Source: Capronia americana
Taxonomy: Eukaryota; Ascomycota; Eurotiomycetes; Chaetothyriales; Herpotrichiellaceae
DNA: 64,000 nt
NCBI GenBank assembly: GCA_016110215.1
Contig: JADWQD010000004.1
Location: forward strand, 2,604,001 to 2,668,000
Direction: 5' to 3'
Position numbers and translations under genes: made by a program. The first letter of the stretch is position 1. Each line of letters opens with the position of its first letter. Positions 1-13,049 of this stretch are shown in pieces. The notes under the pieces were generated by a model. That model worked only from the letters and a program-made list of their open reading frames with translations. It did no database searches and was not told the origin of the DNA.

Positions 1-2326
1 GTAGTGGCTTTCCGACGATGACACCCCTTCCAATCTCTCGGCCACGGCATGAGTGACTGTGCTGGCTCGATCTCGTCTCGAAACTTCACTCTACGGCCTG
101 CAACGGCTGCCCTCACCTCAGCGCTGTCTGCATGTCCAGCCATACCGGGTCCAAATATTTCACTGACAGGCGATCTGGAATCTTGAAGGCGTGGCCAATC
201 TTCGACCTTGGAAGCAAAGCAGACGATTGGATATGAAGAGATCTTTGGGAGCCGAACATCGGTCATCCAAAGTGCGAAGACCGTGGACCAGGCTGAGATG
301 AGGACGATGGACTATGGAAGTCGCACCATGTTAGTCCAGATTCCAAGATCTTGATTTCATTCAGAGGTTGAGGCTAAAAATGCCCCAAGTGACCTTACTT
401 GCAGCACCAAAAACACCACGAATGTAGCTCTATTGACGGCAACTTTTGTGAATGGACTCGCAGCCGATGCTGTCGTGTAAAACTCGTCTGGCAACACAAG
501 ATCTGTCCCATTGGCCCCATAAGCTAAGTTCCCGGCATTGTTGACATTGAAGAACCAGAGAGGGTAAGCGAGGAGGCTTTGAAACGCCTGACGTTGTCCG
601 GTCGACCAGTAATCGCTGGTCAGTTGATCGGGTGAGGCCCAGAAGTATTCAACTGCCGAGGATGGAGCAGGAATACCCGCCGCCGTATAGTTAAGTAGCC
701 AGCGGAGCGCCGTGCGGTAGGATGGAACGTCGAGCGAATAGTCTGCAATGACCGGGGAGGATCGAGACACAGACAAGATACTGTAATTGGATCGTGAAAC
801 GACAAGAGAGGTATTGAGGGCGTAGAGTGAAAACGTAGTGTTCATACCTGGCGGTACCAACGAGGACGACAGACATACGTTGCCACTCGTACCCTTGTCA
901 CACACTTGAAGGGCAACGTAGACAGAACCTTGTTGCACACGGCTTGGTGCTACACAAAAGCGAATGGCAATCAGATAGGGGTGTTGCCAGTAGAGGTCGC
1001 AGTCCTCGTCGGTCATGTCCTCTTCGACGTCTCTTCGAAAGTCAACTCGGTATGATGGGACTTGTTGCAATAGGATCACGGGGTTACCAGTAATATTGCG
1101 GGGTGGGAGAGGCGAGGAATTGGCTAAGCCGCCGGGCAATGTGTAAGAATCACACGACTCATCGCCGCAGCCTGCATGGTCGCTGTTAACCGAGTGCATT
1201 GGGTTGATGATAAGACTGTGCGCGACCGCCAGGGTTGAGTAAGGCACGACATCATCGGTCATATTCAAGTTCCTGGTTCGTAGGCTGTCTCGATAGGCGT
1301 CGACATAAGATCCCTCGAACGGGCCGATGCCTGCCGCAGCCAAGTAGGAGTATGTCGATCTGTAGACGGTCCCAATGGACGTGTTGACTGTTAAGATGGT
1401 CAGTCAAATCCAGAGAGCACTTTCCAAGGACGTCAGGTTCGTTTAGCTACAGATGAGCCATTTGGTGGCGAGAAAGAGCCAGACTCCCTTAGGTCACTTA
1501 CTGAACAAAATCACGCCAGAGACTAAGATGAAAAATCGCAGTGCCAGCCTATCACGAATCAGCCATTCGTTGAGGTCGAGGGTTGAAAGAGATCTTACTT
1601 TGTCGCAGCCCAGATGCGAGCAACTGGCTCTGGGCCTTTGCGTAATATGATCCCCAGCGTTCCCAGTGCGCCTGTTGTACTTGATACCGCCAGTACACTT
1701 GATACTGCCACTCCCCGATCACGACATATCAAACTCCATTGTAGGACTTCGAGCATTCTGTCAAGGACGAACCCTGTGACGAGAGTCAACAGCCGTGATA
1801 GCAGTGTCAAGATTGTCAATGTGTCGCCTATGTCGACTCGGAATTCGTTTTGGAAGAAATTTCTCGCGCGATCGAGTGAAGTGTTAGAGAAAGTCGCTTG
1901 GGCGAACCAGGATGTGACACCGAAGCAAACGGAGGCCAAGATAACCATAAAGAGCAGTATCTTGTCTCTTCGGTATGATTGGACTGGTGATATGACGGGC
2001 TCCGGTGCATGCTTTTCTGGTGCCGGCGTGCTTGGTGTTGGAGATGAGAGTGATTCAGGCTGATTACCGGTCGAGGAAACAGCCAAAACAATTGTGGTAT
2101 TCGTCGGCTGGCCAGCTGCTGGGCCGGGCAGAGGGCCAGTATCTGAAGTGTCAGAAAGTCTGACTTGATTGTCCTGGGGTGTCGAGGTGGTGTCTGCGCC
2201 GGATCCCACAGCCTTACGTCGAAGGGTCGGACGGGTGTAAGTTGTGCGGCTTCCCGCTGGTACATCTTCAGGATATATTTGACCCTGGCTGACCGAAGCC
2301 ATCATGCAAATGCCTTGTTGACTCAT
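1..2326 (-). CDS. Multi-pass membrane protein with large glycosylated loop (partial, C-terminus beyond window)
   Basis: I do not recognise a named family. I join four exons: 2326-1599, 1548-1502, 1387-399 and 311 to beyond position 1. Introns are 50, 114 and 87 nt, each with a GTAAG donor and an AG acceptor, and the reading frame is kept through every join. The last intron has a GGACTAACATG branch-like site. The first 120 residues are low-complexity, rich in Pro, Ser and Thr. Hydrophobic helices lie near residues 122-141, 166-190, 206-228 and 244-258. A domain of about 310 residues with several N-x-S/T sites and paired cysteines follows. One more helix at about 577-603 leads to a polar tail still open at the window edge. 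The layout (helices, lumenal or extracellular domain, helix, cytosolic tail) is common in unnamed Pezizomycotina surface proteins. The start at 2326 is the first ATG; ATGs at codons 8 and 9 are alternatives. Confidence 0.7.
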
Positions 2327-3211
2327 TGAAGACCCTTAATGAGACCCGAATAAGATAAGGAGCTGGTGTGAGTTCAAGATGGATCCAGTTAACCTGGGCG
2401 GCACGTCTGAGGCTGTGTCAACAACTTCATTCTTGGCTGGTGCATGCCCGCGAGCCCGGCCGCACGAGTTGTTGGGGACATCCAGACCTTGTAACTAGCT
2501 GGATGCCAATATCGTACTCATGATTTTACTTACACGTGGTAGGGCGTTCTCGAGCATCCGTCGAGTCGGACACTCAGCCCATAAACCCGACCCCCAGTCA
2601 AGCATCGCTTGTAGCTATCTGTCCTAGGGCTTCAGCTCTTTGGGATCCTAAAAGTATGCTGCTCAGGTTTTCCCGGCAGTCGCTTGAGGAAGGGGCTGAA
2701 TGCTGCTGACGAGTGGTATGTCTTGGTCTCGTAAATGTAGCTTTACTTTTCGAACCCCGGCCTGGGGAGATTCCTTGATGATAGTTCGATGGGAAGAGTA
2801 CAGTATCTGCCAGTAAGAAAGCTGGCTGTGGTCGGGCGTTTTTTCCAGATCACAGTCCCGTGTTCCACTGCTGTGATTATTGGTCGTCCGTTTCACACAA
2901 TCGTGTCTCCTCTGTGCCAAGCCAACACCCCTCGTCCCAACACGAGGAAGCTTCCCTGACGATTTTTTGTCAACCTAGAGATCGCGAGGCTCATTCTGTC
3001 CTGAACCTGTTTGGGAGGTGGCATGCGTACTGAGCGAGTGGCTGACGTGGTGTGTTCTGGAATGCAGGTAGTTCAAGCCCAGGCGAGAAGACCTGGAGTT
3101 TCAGCATGGATGACTCGCAGGCCTCCGCCTTGAACAGCAGGAGGCTTCCATCATTCTCTTCAACCGACAATCGCATACATCCATCTGCCGCGATCAGTCT
3201 TTTCGCGGGAA
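2327..3211. other. Intergenic, divergent promoter region
   Basis: This 885-base stretch separates two divergently transcribed genes and should hold both promoters. I see no coding ORF with sensible composition, no RNA gene and no clear repeat. Confidence 0.5.
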
Positions 3212-4804
3212 ATGTTTCGGAAGATGCTGTGGTATAGCCTTCTTGCTGCACAATTACTGCCATGGGTGCTCTTTGCGCAAGGGCCCAGACGCTACAGGAC
3301 AGCATACCCAAATCTGGGACGCCGACTGGTAGCAAATTGCTCCAACAGCTGCATTGTCTGTGCTTCAGCCTACAAGATTGAATGGAGCCTGAGAATCAGC
3401 CCGACTGTCCAAACCCTCACCGTGATGCAGGTCGTCAAGACTGCCGATGGCTCTACGAGCCTGACCACGCTGACCAACGGATTTGGCGATTTTGAGATGT
3501 CTCAGCTATCTACTTTCATCACGTTGTCCCCAGCAGGTGTACACACCTCGAGCGTGGCTGATCTAGATCTCGTCATGTGAGTGCTCCATCGGCCATCCTC
3601 AATTCTCCACAGCTCTTTGGCGAAACTCACTTCGAAGTCCAGAACCTACCCAACACAATACGCGGTCATCCCGGATGACTATCATTGGAGCGGAACGTTA
3701 ATAACGAAAGATGCTTGTGCCACCTCAACAGAACCAATTGGAGAGGGCAACGCACCTGGCCCATCACCTCTGCCCACGCCCGCCTTCTCCGTGGTCGAAG
3801 CTGTCCTGGTGAACACGGTCACAGCCGCGACCAGCGTCACAGACACAGACGGTTGGTTCTACGACCTTGAAATCGTCCCCTTCGACGACCCGCTCTCGCC
3901 ATACTTCGACGATGGCGCGATCAAGGCGTGTACACCCAACTGTAATGACTTGCCTGGAGGCCTTGGAGGCGCAGCTTCCATCGAGACGACTCCTCCGGCA
4001 CTGACAGTTGCGTTTGTGACCGCTTGCCAGCGCAGTACAAATGGGGTAGATGGAGTGGAAACGCTTTCAGATTGCTCTGCTGTCTCAGGTGGGACGCCGG
4101 CACCTCCTGCGACACCCAAAACGGCCAGTAGTGGTCTAACCAGCGACGCTCGACATACAACCACTAATTCCGAGGGCTCCGTTATTATCGTTGCGGGAAG
4201 TTCAGTATCAGGTGGAGGTAGTGGGAATTCGCACACGATCACCAGTGCCCAGGGCTCGACCAATGCCCAAAGCCTGACCAACGCCCAAGGCTCGGCAACG
4301 GCTCGAGACTCCACCGCCACCATCGTCGAAACCCAGCCATCAGGAGGCCAAGGCGTCGGAAGCAATCTCTACGTCTCGACGAATACCCTGGGCCAGACCA
4401 TCGTCGGCACCGGAGCATCAAGCCAACAGATCACGCTCGTCAACCCCGCCGGCGCGACAGTGGTCATTCAAAGCGGCAGCCTCGCCTCTCCAGGGTCTGG
4501 GTCTGGACCTGGCGGCGGAATCACCGTGACTGACGAGCGAGGTTCGACGATGGTCGTGCAGGGCGGCGTCACGGGTACGATATCAGTCGTTCCGGGCGAA
4601 GGGACGGTGCTCATCGAGGACACGATTACGCTGACGAGCTGGGTTCCTGGGGCGACGATCACGGCGGCAAGCAGCGGTGGTAGCGGTGCGGGTACAGCAG
4701 AGCCGGGGGTGCAGAATGAAGCGGGCATGCTATTGATTCCGTCTGCTCTGGCCGTCTCTGGTGTGCTAGTTCTGACAATAGTCGTAGCAGTTATTATTCT
4801 ATAA
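3212..4804 (+). CDS. Ser/Thr/Gly-rich GPI-anchored-type cell wall protein
   Basis: Two exons, 3212-3576 and 3643-4804, are joined by a 66-nt intron (GTGAGT donor, CAG acceptor, CTCAC branch), giving 508 residues. The N-terminus has a signal peptide; a second in-frame ATG at 3224 gives an even cleaner one. The first 200 residues form a cysteine-containing ectodomain. A long region rich in Ser, Thr, Gly and Ala follows, with imperfect repeats built on T-N-A-Q-G-S (about 4240-4310). The final 24 residues are strongly hydrophobic and end in the stop, with no basic cytosolic tail, as in GPI-attachment signals. I infer a surface or wall protein; no enzymatic domain is recognisable. A type I membrane protein with no tail is the alternative. 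Confidence 0.75.
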
Positions 4805-5384
4805 AGCGCGAAGGCCAGCTAGGGCTCCAAGTGAGAAGAACGAAGCTGGAATACTCGAAGCTCAAAGTTCTCCTCGGCATCGCTGTCACGGCGGTTGCTT
4901 GGCCCAATATCGTGGCTGCTCGAGCTTTCACCCGCAGAGCGGCTTCAAAGGTTGTCACACTCTGGACCACGTCACGTACCGACGGTCAGGGTGCTCAGGT
5001 ACAACGCCGCCGCAACTCAGGCCGCTTACTCAGCATTCACCCTCTTGGCGCGTTTTGCTCAGGCCTGGAAACGGAAGTGGGTTTTGGTGATGTGAAAATC
5101 TTCCTGTAAGAACATTGGTATTGTAAAGTTAGGACGATGGGGTGGACGATCGAACTGGGCTGCACGGTGAACAACCCCGGCACGCTGCAAGGATTTCGCA
5201 CACCACTGACTGTTCTGGGACATTTTGATTCTCCAAATCGAGTCTGGCTCATCTGTCGTGCAGGTATCAATCAGAAGACATCATTCGCTTCCGAATGGTT
5301 TAGCAGCATCGAGTCCTTGACATGCGGAGAGGGTTCGATCGAGGTTGTGGTGGTCAGCAAACGTGGTCGAGAAGTCGATTTCTC
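4805..5384. other. Intergenic, between convergent genes
   Basis: The 580 bases between the stops of two convergent genes should hold both 3' UTRs. Short ORFs here overlap each other in three frames and resemble no protein family. Nothing else is seen. Confidence 0.5.
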
Positions 5385-8300
5385 TCATCCGCCAACCTCC
5401 TCCATCTTTTCCCTTGAACCCCTACATATGGTACAGCCTCCGACATGCTGGATTTTATCCTTCAATAGACGCGCGTTCGTGACCTTTGACGCCACTGATC
5501 TTGAGAACCGGGTCACGTCCGCGTCGTCTTCATCGTCCCGATGTGCAGCACTTCGAGGCAAAAGCACCTCATCCCCCTCTGCGTCCGGCCCATGGAGGAG
5601 GTGCGAGACGTGGTAGACGTGCCCGCAGGCAAAGCCGACCAGCGTTTCGGTTTCATTTTCGTGAAAGGCCTTATGACAAGAGGCACAGTGCCCGGGCTTG
5701 ATCTGAGCTTCGACTTCGACTTGCTCTTCGCCACTCCGTTTCTCATTCGCACCATCGGCGCTTTGTTCGAGCGGTCGTCTGATTTTGGGGGTCGGAGGTA
5801 CAACCTCGAATTTGATACCTTTCCTCCGGCCCCTTCTCAAAGTCTCCATACCCACGGCAACCTCACTGCTCAGCACTCTTGCCACACCGGAACTGATGCT
5901 GTCTTGCAGATCGTATTCTCGGATCATCTTCTTTAGCCCGTCTTTGAGGCCTTCTACCTCCAGTCCGGAGGGGATTTTTTTCACCAGCGTGATCGGATCG
6001 ATGGCCGTTCCGACTTCTGCCAGTAGACCTGAGATGAATCTCGGCCTGGACATGCTGTACTCGAGAAAGTCGTCCCAGAGACTTTGATCATCTTGCTCTT
6101 TAGCGAAAGTGATGGCTGATGAAACGTCTTGGAGTTCATCAATTATGAGGAACAATGCCTTCTTCGTCTGGCCAGTCTTGCTCAGAAGGTATACAAGCTC
6201 CTCGACGTAGTGCTTTTTCTCGCATATTTGCACAGCATTTTCAAATGTGTATGCTGTCGAAGCGTGCAAAAATTCCATGAGCAGTTTGCGGTCGTACTCC
6301 GCAAAGAGATCGACCGCAGTATCTGCAAATTGCTCAACATGCAGCTTGCCAGTATCGGCTGCCAGCGATGTTGCAACAGCAGAGTGACCAACACGAGGCA
6401 AGATATGCTCTTCCTGGGTGCCTTCCCCCCTCCAAAGAGCTCGAAGGTAGAAGTAGAGGAAGGGCCTCAGTGTAGGTTTATCGAGCTGGGCAACGACTTC
6501 GTCAGGCTCGACCACTCCAGCAGCGGCTTCGTCGACGAGCACTCTGATTGGGTCAGATGCCAGTTCCTCCAATTCTTCGCGTGAGGCCGATTTGAGTTGA
6601 CTGGGAGAGACTCGGAGTGTCACGAAACTCGGAATGTCGTCTGCGATTGCCTCAACGAGATGATTGTCCTTGATCAGAGATAGAGCAGTATCTGCATCTT
6701 GTAGAGCAATATAGCACCTGAGAGCATCGTCGTAATGTCCATCCGCAAGATACAATTTCGCCAGGCTCTCTTGTAGAAGCCTCCAGTCCTGTGAGCCTTT
6801 CGGTGCGCCGCCACCGCGAAACTGGTCTTGGATAGCTGTTGTGATACTGCTAATTTCGAAAAGGTCGGAAGGCCACTCATCGAGGAGCTCCTTGAATCGA
6901 AGTCGATCAACTTCGACGTAATGTCCGAGGATGATTTCAAAGATCGGGGATGGAAGTGGAGGTGTCAGGTCCAGCGTCGGGATGTGAGGCGAAATCTCGT
7001 CGAATTTCTTGCTTTTAATGAAGACCCAAGCCCAGTGCTCCCACCGGGTTGTGGTGTTGAGCACCTTCGCCACAACTTCACCAGCTTCCGTCCACTTCGC
7101 CGCGTCTACCAACTGTTTGAGCCAAAGCTCACCGATCCGACGCTTCTCCTTCTCTGCAGCGGAGAATCTTGTCTTGGGTTTGTTTTGCGCCGAGCTCGTC
7201 CTTGATGCGGAGTCGGCAAAGAACTCTGCGAGTGTTGCTTGTTGCCGTGCCTGAGTGGGGCTTGAGGGAACGGCAGACCCAGACCTGGCAACGGAGCTCG
7301 CTTTGGTAGGACTGGGAGGCACGGACGATTCGGACGATCCAGAGAGCGTGCCTGCGGCTTCAGGATGCTGATCAACGAGTTCCCACGCTTCCCGGTACTT
7401 CTCTTTTCCCACCAGCCACTGCATACGGTCGTTGAGATTGCGTTTGATTGCGACGACGCAGTCATAGGGGCTGTATATGAATATCTTCGTGCTTTGTGCT
7501 GTGGCGATAGTGTTCATCTCATCCTTGGCATTCACATCGCTCGAGCCGAATCCAGGGATCCAGCCTGTGAGATAGTTGCGCTCTCTGGTGCTTCCAGTCT
7601 TGTCAGGGCCACTGGCACCGCTTCTAACGCTCTCCGCCCCGCTGAAAATGCGATTAGCCCCCAACATGCGCGGTCCATACAAGGTCGCATCCCACACACC
7701 CTGTCCTACGGTCTCAACGCCTGTTACGAGGCTGGAGCCGACCGTCGTCATTCCGGACCCAATAGTGCCGAGATATCCTTTCTGTATAAGAGCAGACGGG
7801 ATGCGGACAGGAGGAAGAACTCCGAGATGATAATCTGAAGCAGATAGGGTCTCGAATCTGCTCACAGTCAGAGTGTCGGTGTCGACTTCTTCCTTGGTAT
7901 TAATGTCAATAAGACGTAGCTCCGGCTCTAATGCGTTGTGTCGTGCTCGGCGGCCTCGTTTGCCGCCTTCTGCTTCTTGTGAGGCTGAACCATTTCGCTT
8001 GTTCTGCATGTACGCAAGGACTAAAAGCAAACTGGGGGTATAAAGCGAAATTCCAGATATTGTACAGTCATCAAATCGTATACTGATTGGTGGTCAGCAA
8101 ATGTTTCTCACAGAAGGGCGGGAACTCACATCGTAGCAACTTCAGCCCGCCCAATCTTGTTGTTGCTCCCGCTGTCGGTTGATCCAGGGTAGACTTTGAT
8201 GAGCCATGCTGAGTCGCCCCATCCTACCAATATTTCTTCAACTTTAGTCTTCTCGGGTTCTGGCTTGGGAGCGGCGCCGTTAGCAGCAGCAGGAGCCAGA

Positions 8301-9355
8301 ACATTCGAATCGTCTTCGGCTTCGAGATTGTCTCGATTGATCCACTCGGCACGAGCTTTCCACACTCCAGCCATGTCTTCCCAATCAGTCCGATTCGGCC
8401 TATCGATGTGGCTCATGCGTTTCCATTCCTGGCCCGATTCACCGCTTTCAAGTTTTAGATTTGATCTCATGATCTTGATCCCATGTTCGTTCACCCAAAG
8501 GACGTATTTGCCCGATAGCGACCACTTGATTGTACTGATAATGCCCTCCCCGCTGTGCAAAACCTTGTCTGATCCAGTGTGTGCTCCGAGGCCAATGGAA
8601 CCCAACCAGCCAGAAGCGGCGGCTGCAGCTCCCATTGTGGTTGCATTGGCACTCTTTCCGGCTTGCCCACCCGTAGTCAACACCAACGTGCCAGCTTGTC
8701 CTCCAGACAAATAAGTTCTGTCCGACTTGTACTCGGGTGACAAGGCCACTGTCTGCACAGGTCTTCCAAAATTCCGCAACTGAACATCTCGAGGGTCGAC
8801 CAGCGAAGCAATGCAGACATTGCCGTCGATCGAAGAGGTAGCGATGTAGATTCGGTTCGCAGGTATATCTGGGACAGCAGGTTGCTGCTGCTTCCCTTTC
8901 GGTGCTGGTGAGCTAGATGGCGATTTGTCTCTACTCGACGCTGATTCGGCGGCTAGCTTGCTTCCTGAGTCGTACCGGAACGGCGCGAGGTTGGGAGTGT
9001 AAGGGGATATCGAGATGGCAGATATACTCGCCGTATGCGCATGGTAGACGCGCACTGAATTGAACGATGGTAGAGCGAAGACATGGATGTTCCCGCTATG
9101 AGTGCCTACAATCATCTTATCTCCAGCAACGTGGAAAGCACTGGTCGCGTCTCCATTGCGATATATTGTGCTGACATTTCTAGTCAACGTGGCATACTTG
9201 AGTCGTGGTTCTTCCTCTTCTTCTTCGTCTTCGCTTTCGTCGTCTCCAGACTCATCTGCTGTTGAATCGGGCTTCGATGGCTTCGAGGGGCGGTTACTCG
9301 GACTTTGAAGCTCGTCACGCTTGCCTGGCTCAGGTGAGCCATCTCCCGCCGCCAT
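5385..9355 (-). CDS. VPS41: Vps41, HOPS complex subunit (vacuolar sorting)
   Basis: Exons 9355-8130 and 8082-5385 are joined by a 47-nt intron (GTGAGT..CAG), giving 1307 residues. The family is a subunit of the HOPS tether, which links Rab7/Ypt7 membranes for fusion at the vacuole and acts in AP-3 traffic. An acidic N-terminal tract (about 29-49) is followed by a WD40-type beta-propeller to about residue 425, where the join restores the conserved stretch I-R-F-D-D-C-T-I. Alpha-solenoid clathrin-like repeats fill about 600-1150. A C-terminal RING-H2-like domain spans 1208-1296: CASC, then C-G-H-x-Y-H, then CTIC after a long insert. Length and layout match fungal Vps41. It shares a short divergent promoter with the mitochondrial DUF155 gene. 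Confidence 0.93.
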
Positions 9356-9615
9356 ACGAAGAGCGACAATTTCAATGGCGCGTCATCTGTATAAAGGAAC
9401 GCATGGAGTTCCATGCCCCTACAGCGAACCCGCGACTTTCTAATGACGAGCGCCAAGTCCAAGTCCAACGATCAGCCAGCCACAGCCTCGTCGAAGCCGC
9501 TCAGCCTTGCCTCTACGGTGGAGGATAGCATCGCCGACATGCTGTGTGCCCCTGCACCAGAGATCGAAGTTTCCGAAGTGGGAATGCTCCATGGTCAAGT
9601 CGCAGTCTACTCGCA
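9356..9615. promoter_or_regulatory. Short divergent promoter of VPS41 and the DUF155 gene
   Basis: Only 260 bases separate the VPS41 start (minus strand) from the chosen DUF155 start (plus strand), so the two genes must share a bidirectional control region. An overlapping plus-strand ORF here is probably leader sequence. No TATA element was recognised. Confidence 0.5.
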
Positions 9616-11022
9616 ATGCGCCCGGCGACTGCTCGCCCTATGCTGGGTTTTGGTGGCCAATATGTGTGTACCAGCTGTCGGAGAGCTGGATATGGATATG
9701 GATACGGCTATGATGTCCTACGAACCCCCGGTTTCCGGCCGCTTCATGCCTCCCCCATCTTCCAGCGAACCCGCCGGAGAGATTTCTTCTCTTCGAACCA
9801 TTCGCTACTGAGTCAGACCGCGACAAGAAACGATGGAAACAAAGACAAAGCAGATTCCGATCTGGAATCGTCGGCGGCCGCTTCGATACAGAAACGCAAG
9901 ACTGCACGTTCTCCGGGCACAAAAACGTCGCTGAGGCGAGTCGGGCTGGAAGCTCAAAGATCCAAGGCTGGCTTGCCGAGACCGGGCGTGAAGACAGCGG
10001 AAGGGGCAGACCAAACAATAAAGCTAGTGACTGCATATGCTGTTGCAGATCAGTTCGACCTTACGAAGGTTGTGGAGATTCTTCGCAGTAAAGGCTATGA
10101 ACCTGATCCCCTGGAGACCGGTCTCTTTCCACAGGTGGTTCATGTCCAAATACCCATATCGTCCATCTACCGCTCTACAAACCCTGCCGCGCGGCATCTG
10201 TCGTCAACCGAGGTGGGCGATGTGTTCGTCTTCCCATCTGGGACACTAGTGACATGGGCGCTCCCTGACGGCTTCACTTCTTACTTCGCAACTCGCACCC
10301 TTCTTCCCGCGGCAGACAATCCCCACAAAGAGCCTATTGAAACCGAAGACCTGGATTATATTGAGGACCCTAGCCGGGAGCACAGCTTGATCCGGGGCGA
10401 CACCATCATTCTCGGCACCAAGAGACCCGAGCATCAAGACGACCAGCAAGCAGATCAGACCAAATCACAGTTTCAGACCGTGGACACCGTGCTCACCAAG
10501 ATTGCCTTTTCAAGCGGTTTTGCACGTTCCACCAAACTGGCTGTTCTTGAAACCAATCTATCCACGTACTTGGCCTCGACAGCGGATATACCAGCCCTCC
10601 TGTCCAAGGGATCCCGCCTTCCCTTCAAGCTCAGCAGAGATTTCATCCTCCGCAAGACAGGGCAGTTGCTGCTCTTGCGTGCCCAACTCAACCTTTACTC
10701 CGAACTCACTGATAGCCTACCTGATCTCTTTTGGGACAGCCGCCATGAGCTCAACCTGGAGAACTATTACGATCAAGTTGGACGGGCACTCGATGTTGGA
10801 ATACGTATCAAGGTGCTGAACGAGAAGATGGACTACGCTGCAGAGATTGCAACTGTGCTGAGAGAGAGGCTAAGTGAAAAACACGGCTTATTCTTGGAGT
10901 GGACAATCATCGTGCTCATTGCCGTGGAGGTTGGCTTTGAGGTTCTCAGGTTGTGGAAAGAAGGGTTCTGGACAGAGGTCTGGGAAGGGAGAGTTGGTGA
11001 GAAAAAGGGCGAGAGTACATAG
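9616..11022 (+). CDS. Mitochondrial DUF155 (RMND1/Mrx10-type) protein
   Basis: This is a single exon of 468 residues from the ATG at 9616; the frame is open upstream to 9544 without a better ATG. The N-terminus is basic and poor in acidic residues, as in a mitochondrial presequence, and includes a tandem Y-G run (about 9689-9710). From about residue 135 (V-T-A-Y-A-V-A-D-Q-F-D) the protein matches DUF155. The family signature ends with a C-terminal membrane helix (L-E-W-T-I-I-V-L-I-A-V-E-V) before a short basic tail. In yeast and humans the mitochondrial members (Mrx10, RMND1) are inner-membrane proteins that support mitochondrial translation. The presequence favours this branch over the non-mitochondrial Rmd1/Rmd8 paralogues. 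Confidence 0.85.
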   Translation: MRPATARPMLGFGGQYVCTSCRRAGYGYGYGYDVLRTPGFRPLHASPIFQRTRRRDFFSSNHSLLSQTATRNDGNKDKADSDLESSAAASIQKRKTARSPGTKTSLRRVGLEAQRSKAGLPRPGVKTAEGADQTIKLVTAYAVADQFDLTKVVEILRSKGYEPDPLETGLFPQVVHVQIPISSIYRSTNPAARHLSSTEVGDVFVFPSGTLVTWALPDGFTSYFATRTLLPAADNPHKEPIETEDLDYIEDPSREHSLIRGDTIILGTKRPEHQDDQQADQTKSQFQTVDTVLTKIAFSSGFARSTKLAVLETNLSTYLASTADIPALLSKGSRLPFKLSRDFILRKTGQLLLLRAQLNLYSELTDSLPDLFWDSRHELNLENYYDQVGRALDVGIRIKVLNEKMDYAAEIATVLRERLSEKHGLFLEWTIIVLIAVEVGFEVLRLWKEGFWTEVWEGRVGEKKGEST

Positions 11023-13049
11023 GTGGACAAAGAATGAGGTGATGGGCGTATCAATCATGTCAAGAGAGGTGGACAAGGGTAACAGCTCCATTAAAGAGCA
11101 GGTGAACCAAATTACAGAGCGCTCTTTGACATCTTGTTGTTCGTGTTCCTCTGCTTTCAGTGCAACAACTACTCTCGGGGTCACTGACAGGAAAGTGAGA
11201 GCAAGATGAGCCGAAGATTAACCGCCCCTGCAGTTCTCGAGCCTTGTGTCCTCATCACACAATTCCCTAAGACCACCTCTCCTCTGTCATTACGACAAAA
11301 CCTCTGCTCTATTGATACTCATTGTGCTGGCTTGTGGACCGACAATGAAAACAAAATGAGTGATGAACAGGCAGATACGTCACTCTGTCTCGCCTCAGAT
11401 TGAGCGTATCTCAGGGACATTAGACTGATGAGATCAACCCAGTTCCGCTAGGCAGCGACCACACAATTCACTCGTACTGTCGCACAATTGGTCCAGAGCA
11501 AGGTCGATCCAGAGCCAGTGATCCTATTTAATGATTGGCCGATGCATGGATTGATCTCACTGGTAGCGATCCTCGCGTGTCATTGGCCGATAGAGAAATG
11601 AGAATGATCTCATATCAGTATCTGCGATCTACAAGTGATGGCCACGGTAGGCGACGCTGCGCTTGACAGTATCAAGTTGTGGAGAGGCAAGTTAGCTTTC
11701 ACCGAATGTCCTAATGCGAGCGGGAGACATGATGCTTCTGCTTGGTAGTGCTAGGAGTAGGGCTTTGCACGAAAACAGGAAGATCTCATCGGGTGCTTTC
11801 CAACGACACCAAATAATTTGCTGCACACTGCTGCACAGTTCCATGGCCCTTCATGAATACTCCTGGTGTCTGTCTGCCGGACATTTTTTCTCACAATATA
11901 CAGCTCAAAGGCAGAATATAGCTGTAGCAAGTGAGAGGGTGTCAAGGAGTGATCTTCTTGTTGTCCAAACTGTCCAGCCTTCTGCCTTTGGTCCTCCTTC
12001 CCCTGACATGCCCTTCGACCTTCAGCCTCGTAGAATTTCACGTCGTATTCCCCCCTGGGGGTAGGCATCGGACCGACGTTGTTCCATACCGAGATAGACG
12101 CTAAACAACGCTAGTTTTGCTAGCGGAGGATCTCCCGTACTTAGCGCCGGGTAGACCAAATTTGTCCTCTGCACACTTCATTGTAACTTCATCGTCCTCT
12201 CTTTCTTTTGTATCACTGCATGAAGCAAGATTTGACAAAGTCATCCTGGCGCTGTGTAAACCTGTCAAGAAAAAGCCGGCAGAGGCATGTCAAAGAGTAT
12301 GACAGATAGTGGCGTCCTCGTTTCGTGTGGGAAATGAGACGTTGCAGGTAGCCGAAGCTGTTGTCCAGCCTCCCGAATTTCGGTCGGTTGAACTGAGATC
12401 TGAAAAGAATTGGCAATGAGAGAAAGCTCTCAACCCCCACAACACCAAGGACAGGTAAGGTTGGCTGTTTCTGCATCGAATGCAGCCAGCACCTGCATCT
12501 TTTGTTTCAGTCTGCCGAGTACAGCTTGTTGCAGTCGAAGCCGGTGGAGAAGCCTTGTTGCGCCTCATCTCGGACGGAAGGTTGCATATTGGTGGAGAGG
12601 GGCAACATCCGCAGGAGAATCTGTGAACTCAGTTCAGAGGCTCGTTGGCTGCACACAATTGGACTGACATTCAGGTTCCCGACCTGGGCAGTCAAAGGCG
12701 TGGAAGGTGACGGATCGGTGCATCAGATCGCCACTGCCTTCCTACGGTCCGCAGCAGTGACCTGATGCTGGATCGACCCTGTCTGATCTGATCACACTGC
12801 CGTGACTGCCTGCACTTCATATTCAAACTCTTGGCAAAAAATCGGCAAACGATCCACGGCCACGTCCACGGCTACAAATATCTCCCTCCCTCTCCCCAAC
12901 GTTGACCTCGATTTTCCTCTTACCTTCTCTACCACATAACCTCGATCACATCGCGTCCTTTGCTTGGAGTCTTATCTTCAACAGTTGGATACCTCATACT
13001 CTTACACATCACATTCATCAATCAACACTCCCATCCCACATCTTTGACC
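11023..13049. other. Intergenic, about 2 kb
   Basis: No coding gene is supported. Short ORFs overlap on both strands and have no family resemblance or coding-like composition. The right end is the promoter of the small secreted protein gene. Confidence 0.5.
12871..12900 (+). promoter_or_regulatory. Core promoter: AT-rich box and CT-rich tract
   Basis: A TACAAATAT element is followed directly by a pyrimidine tract (12881-12897), about 150 bases before the ATG at 13050. CT-rich tracts just upstream of transcription starts are typical of strongly expressed filamentous fungal genes. The leader downstream is A/C-rich and free of ATG apart from the chosen start region. Confidence 0.4.

Noticed and set aside
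3577..3612. A 36-nt intron in the GPI-type protein gene
   Set aside because: It is in phase but too short for fungal splicing. The next CAG, at 3642, gives a 66-nt intron in the same phase with a branch site.
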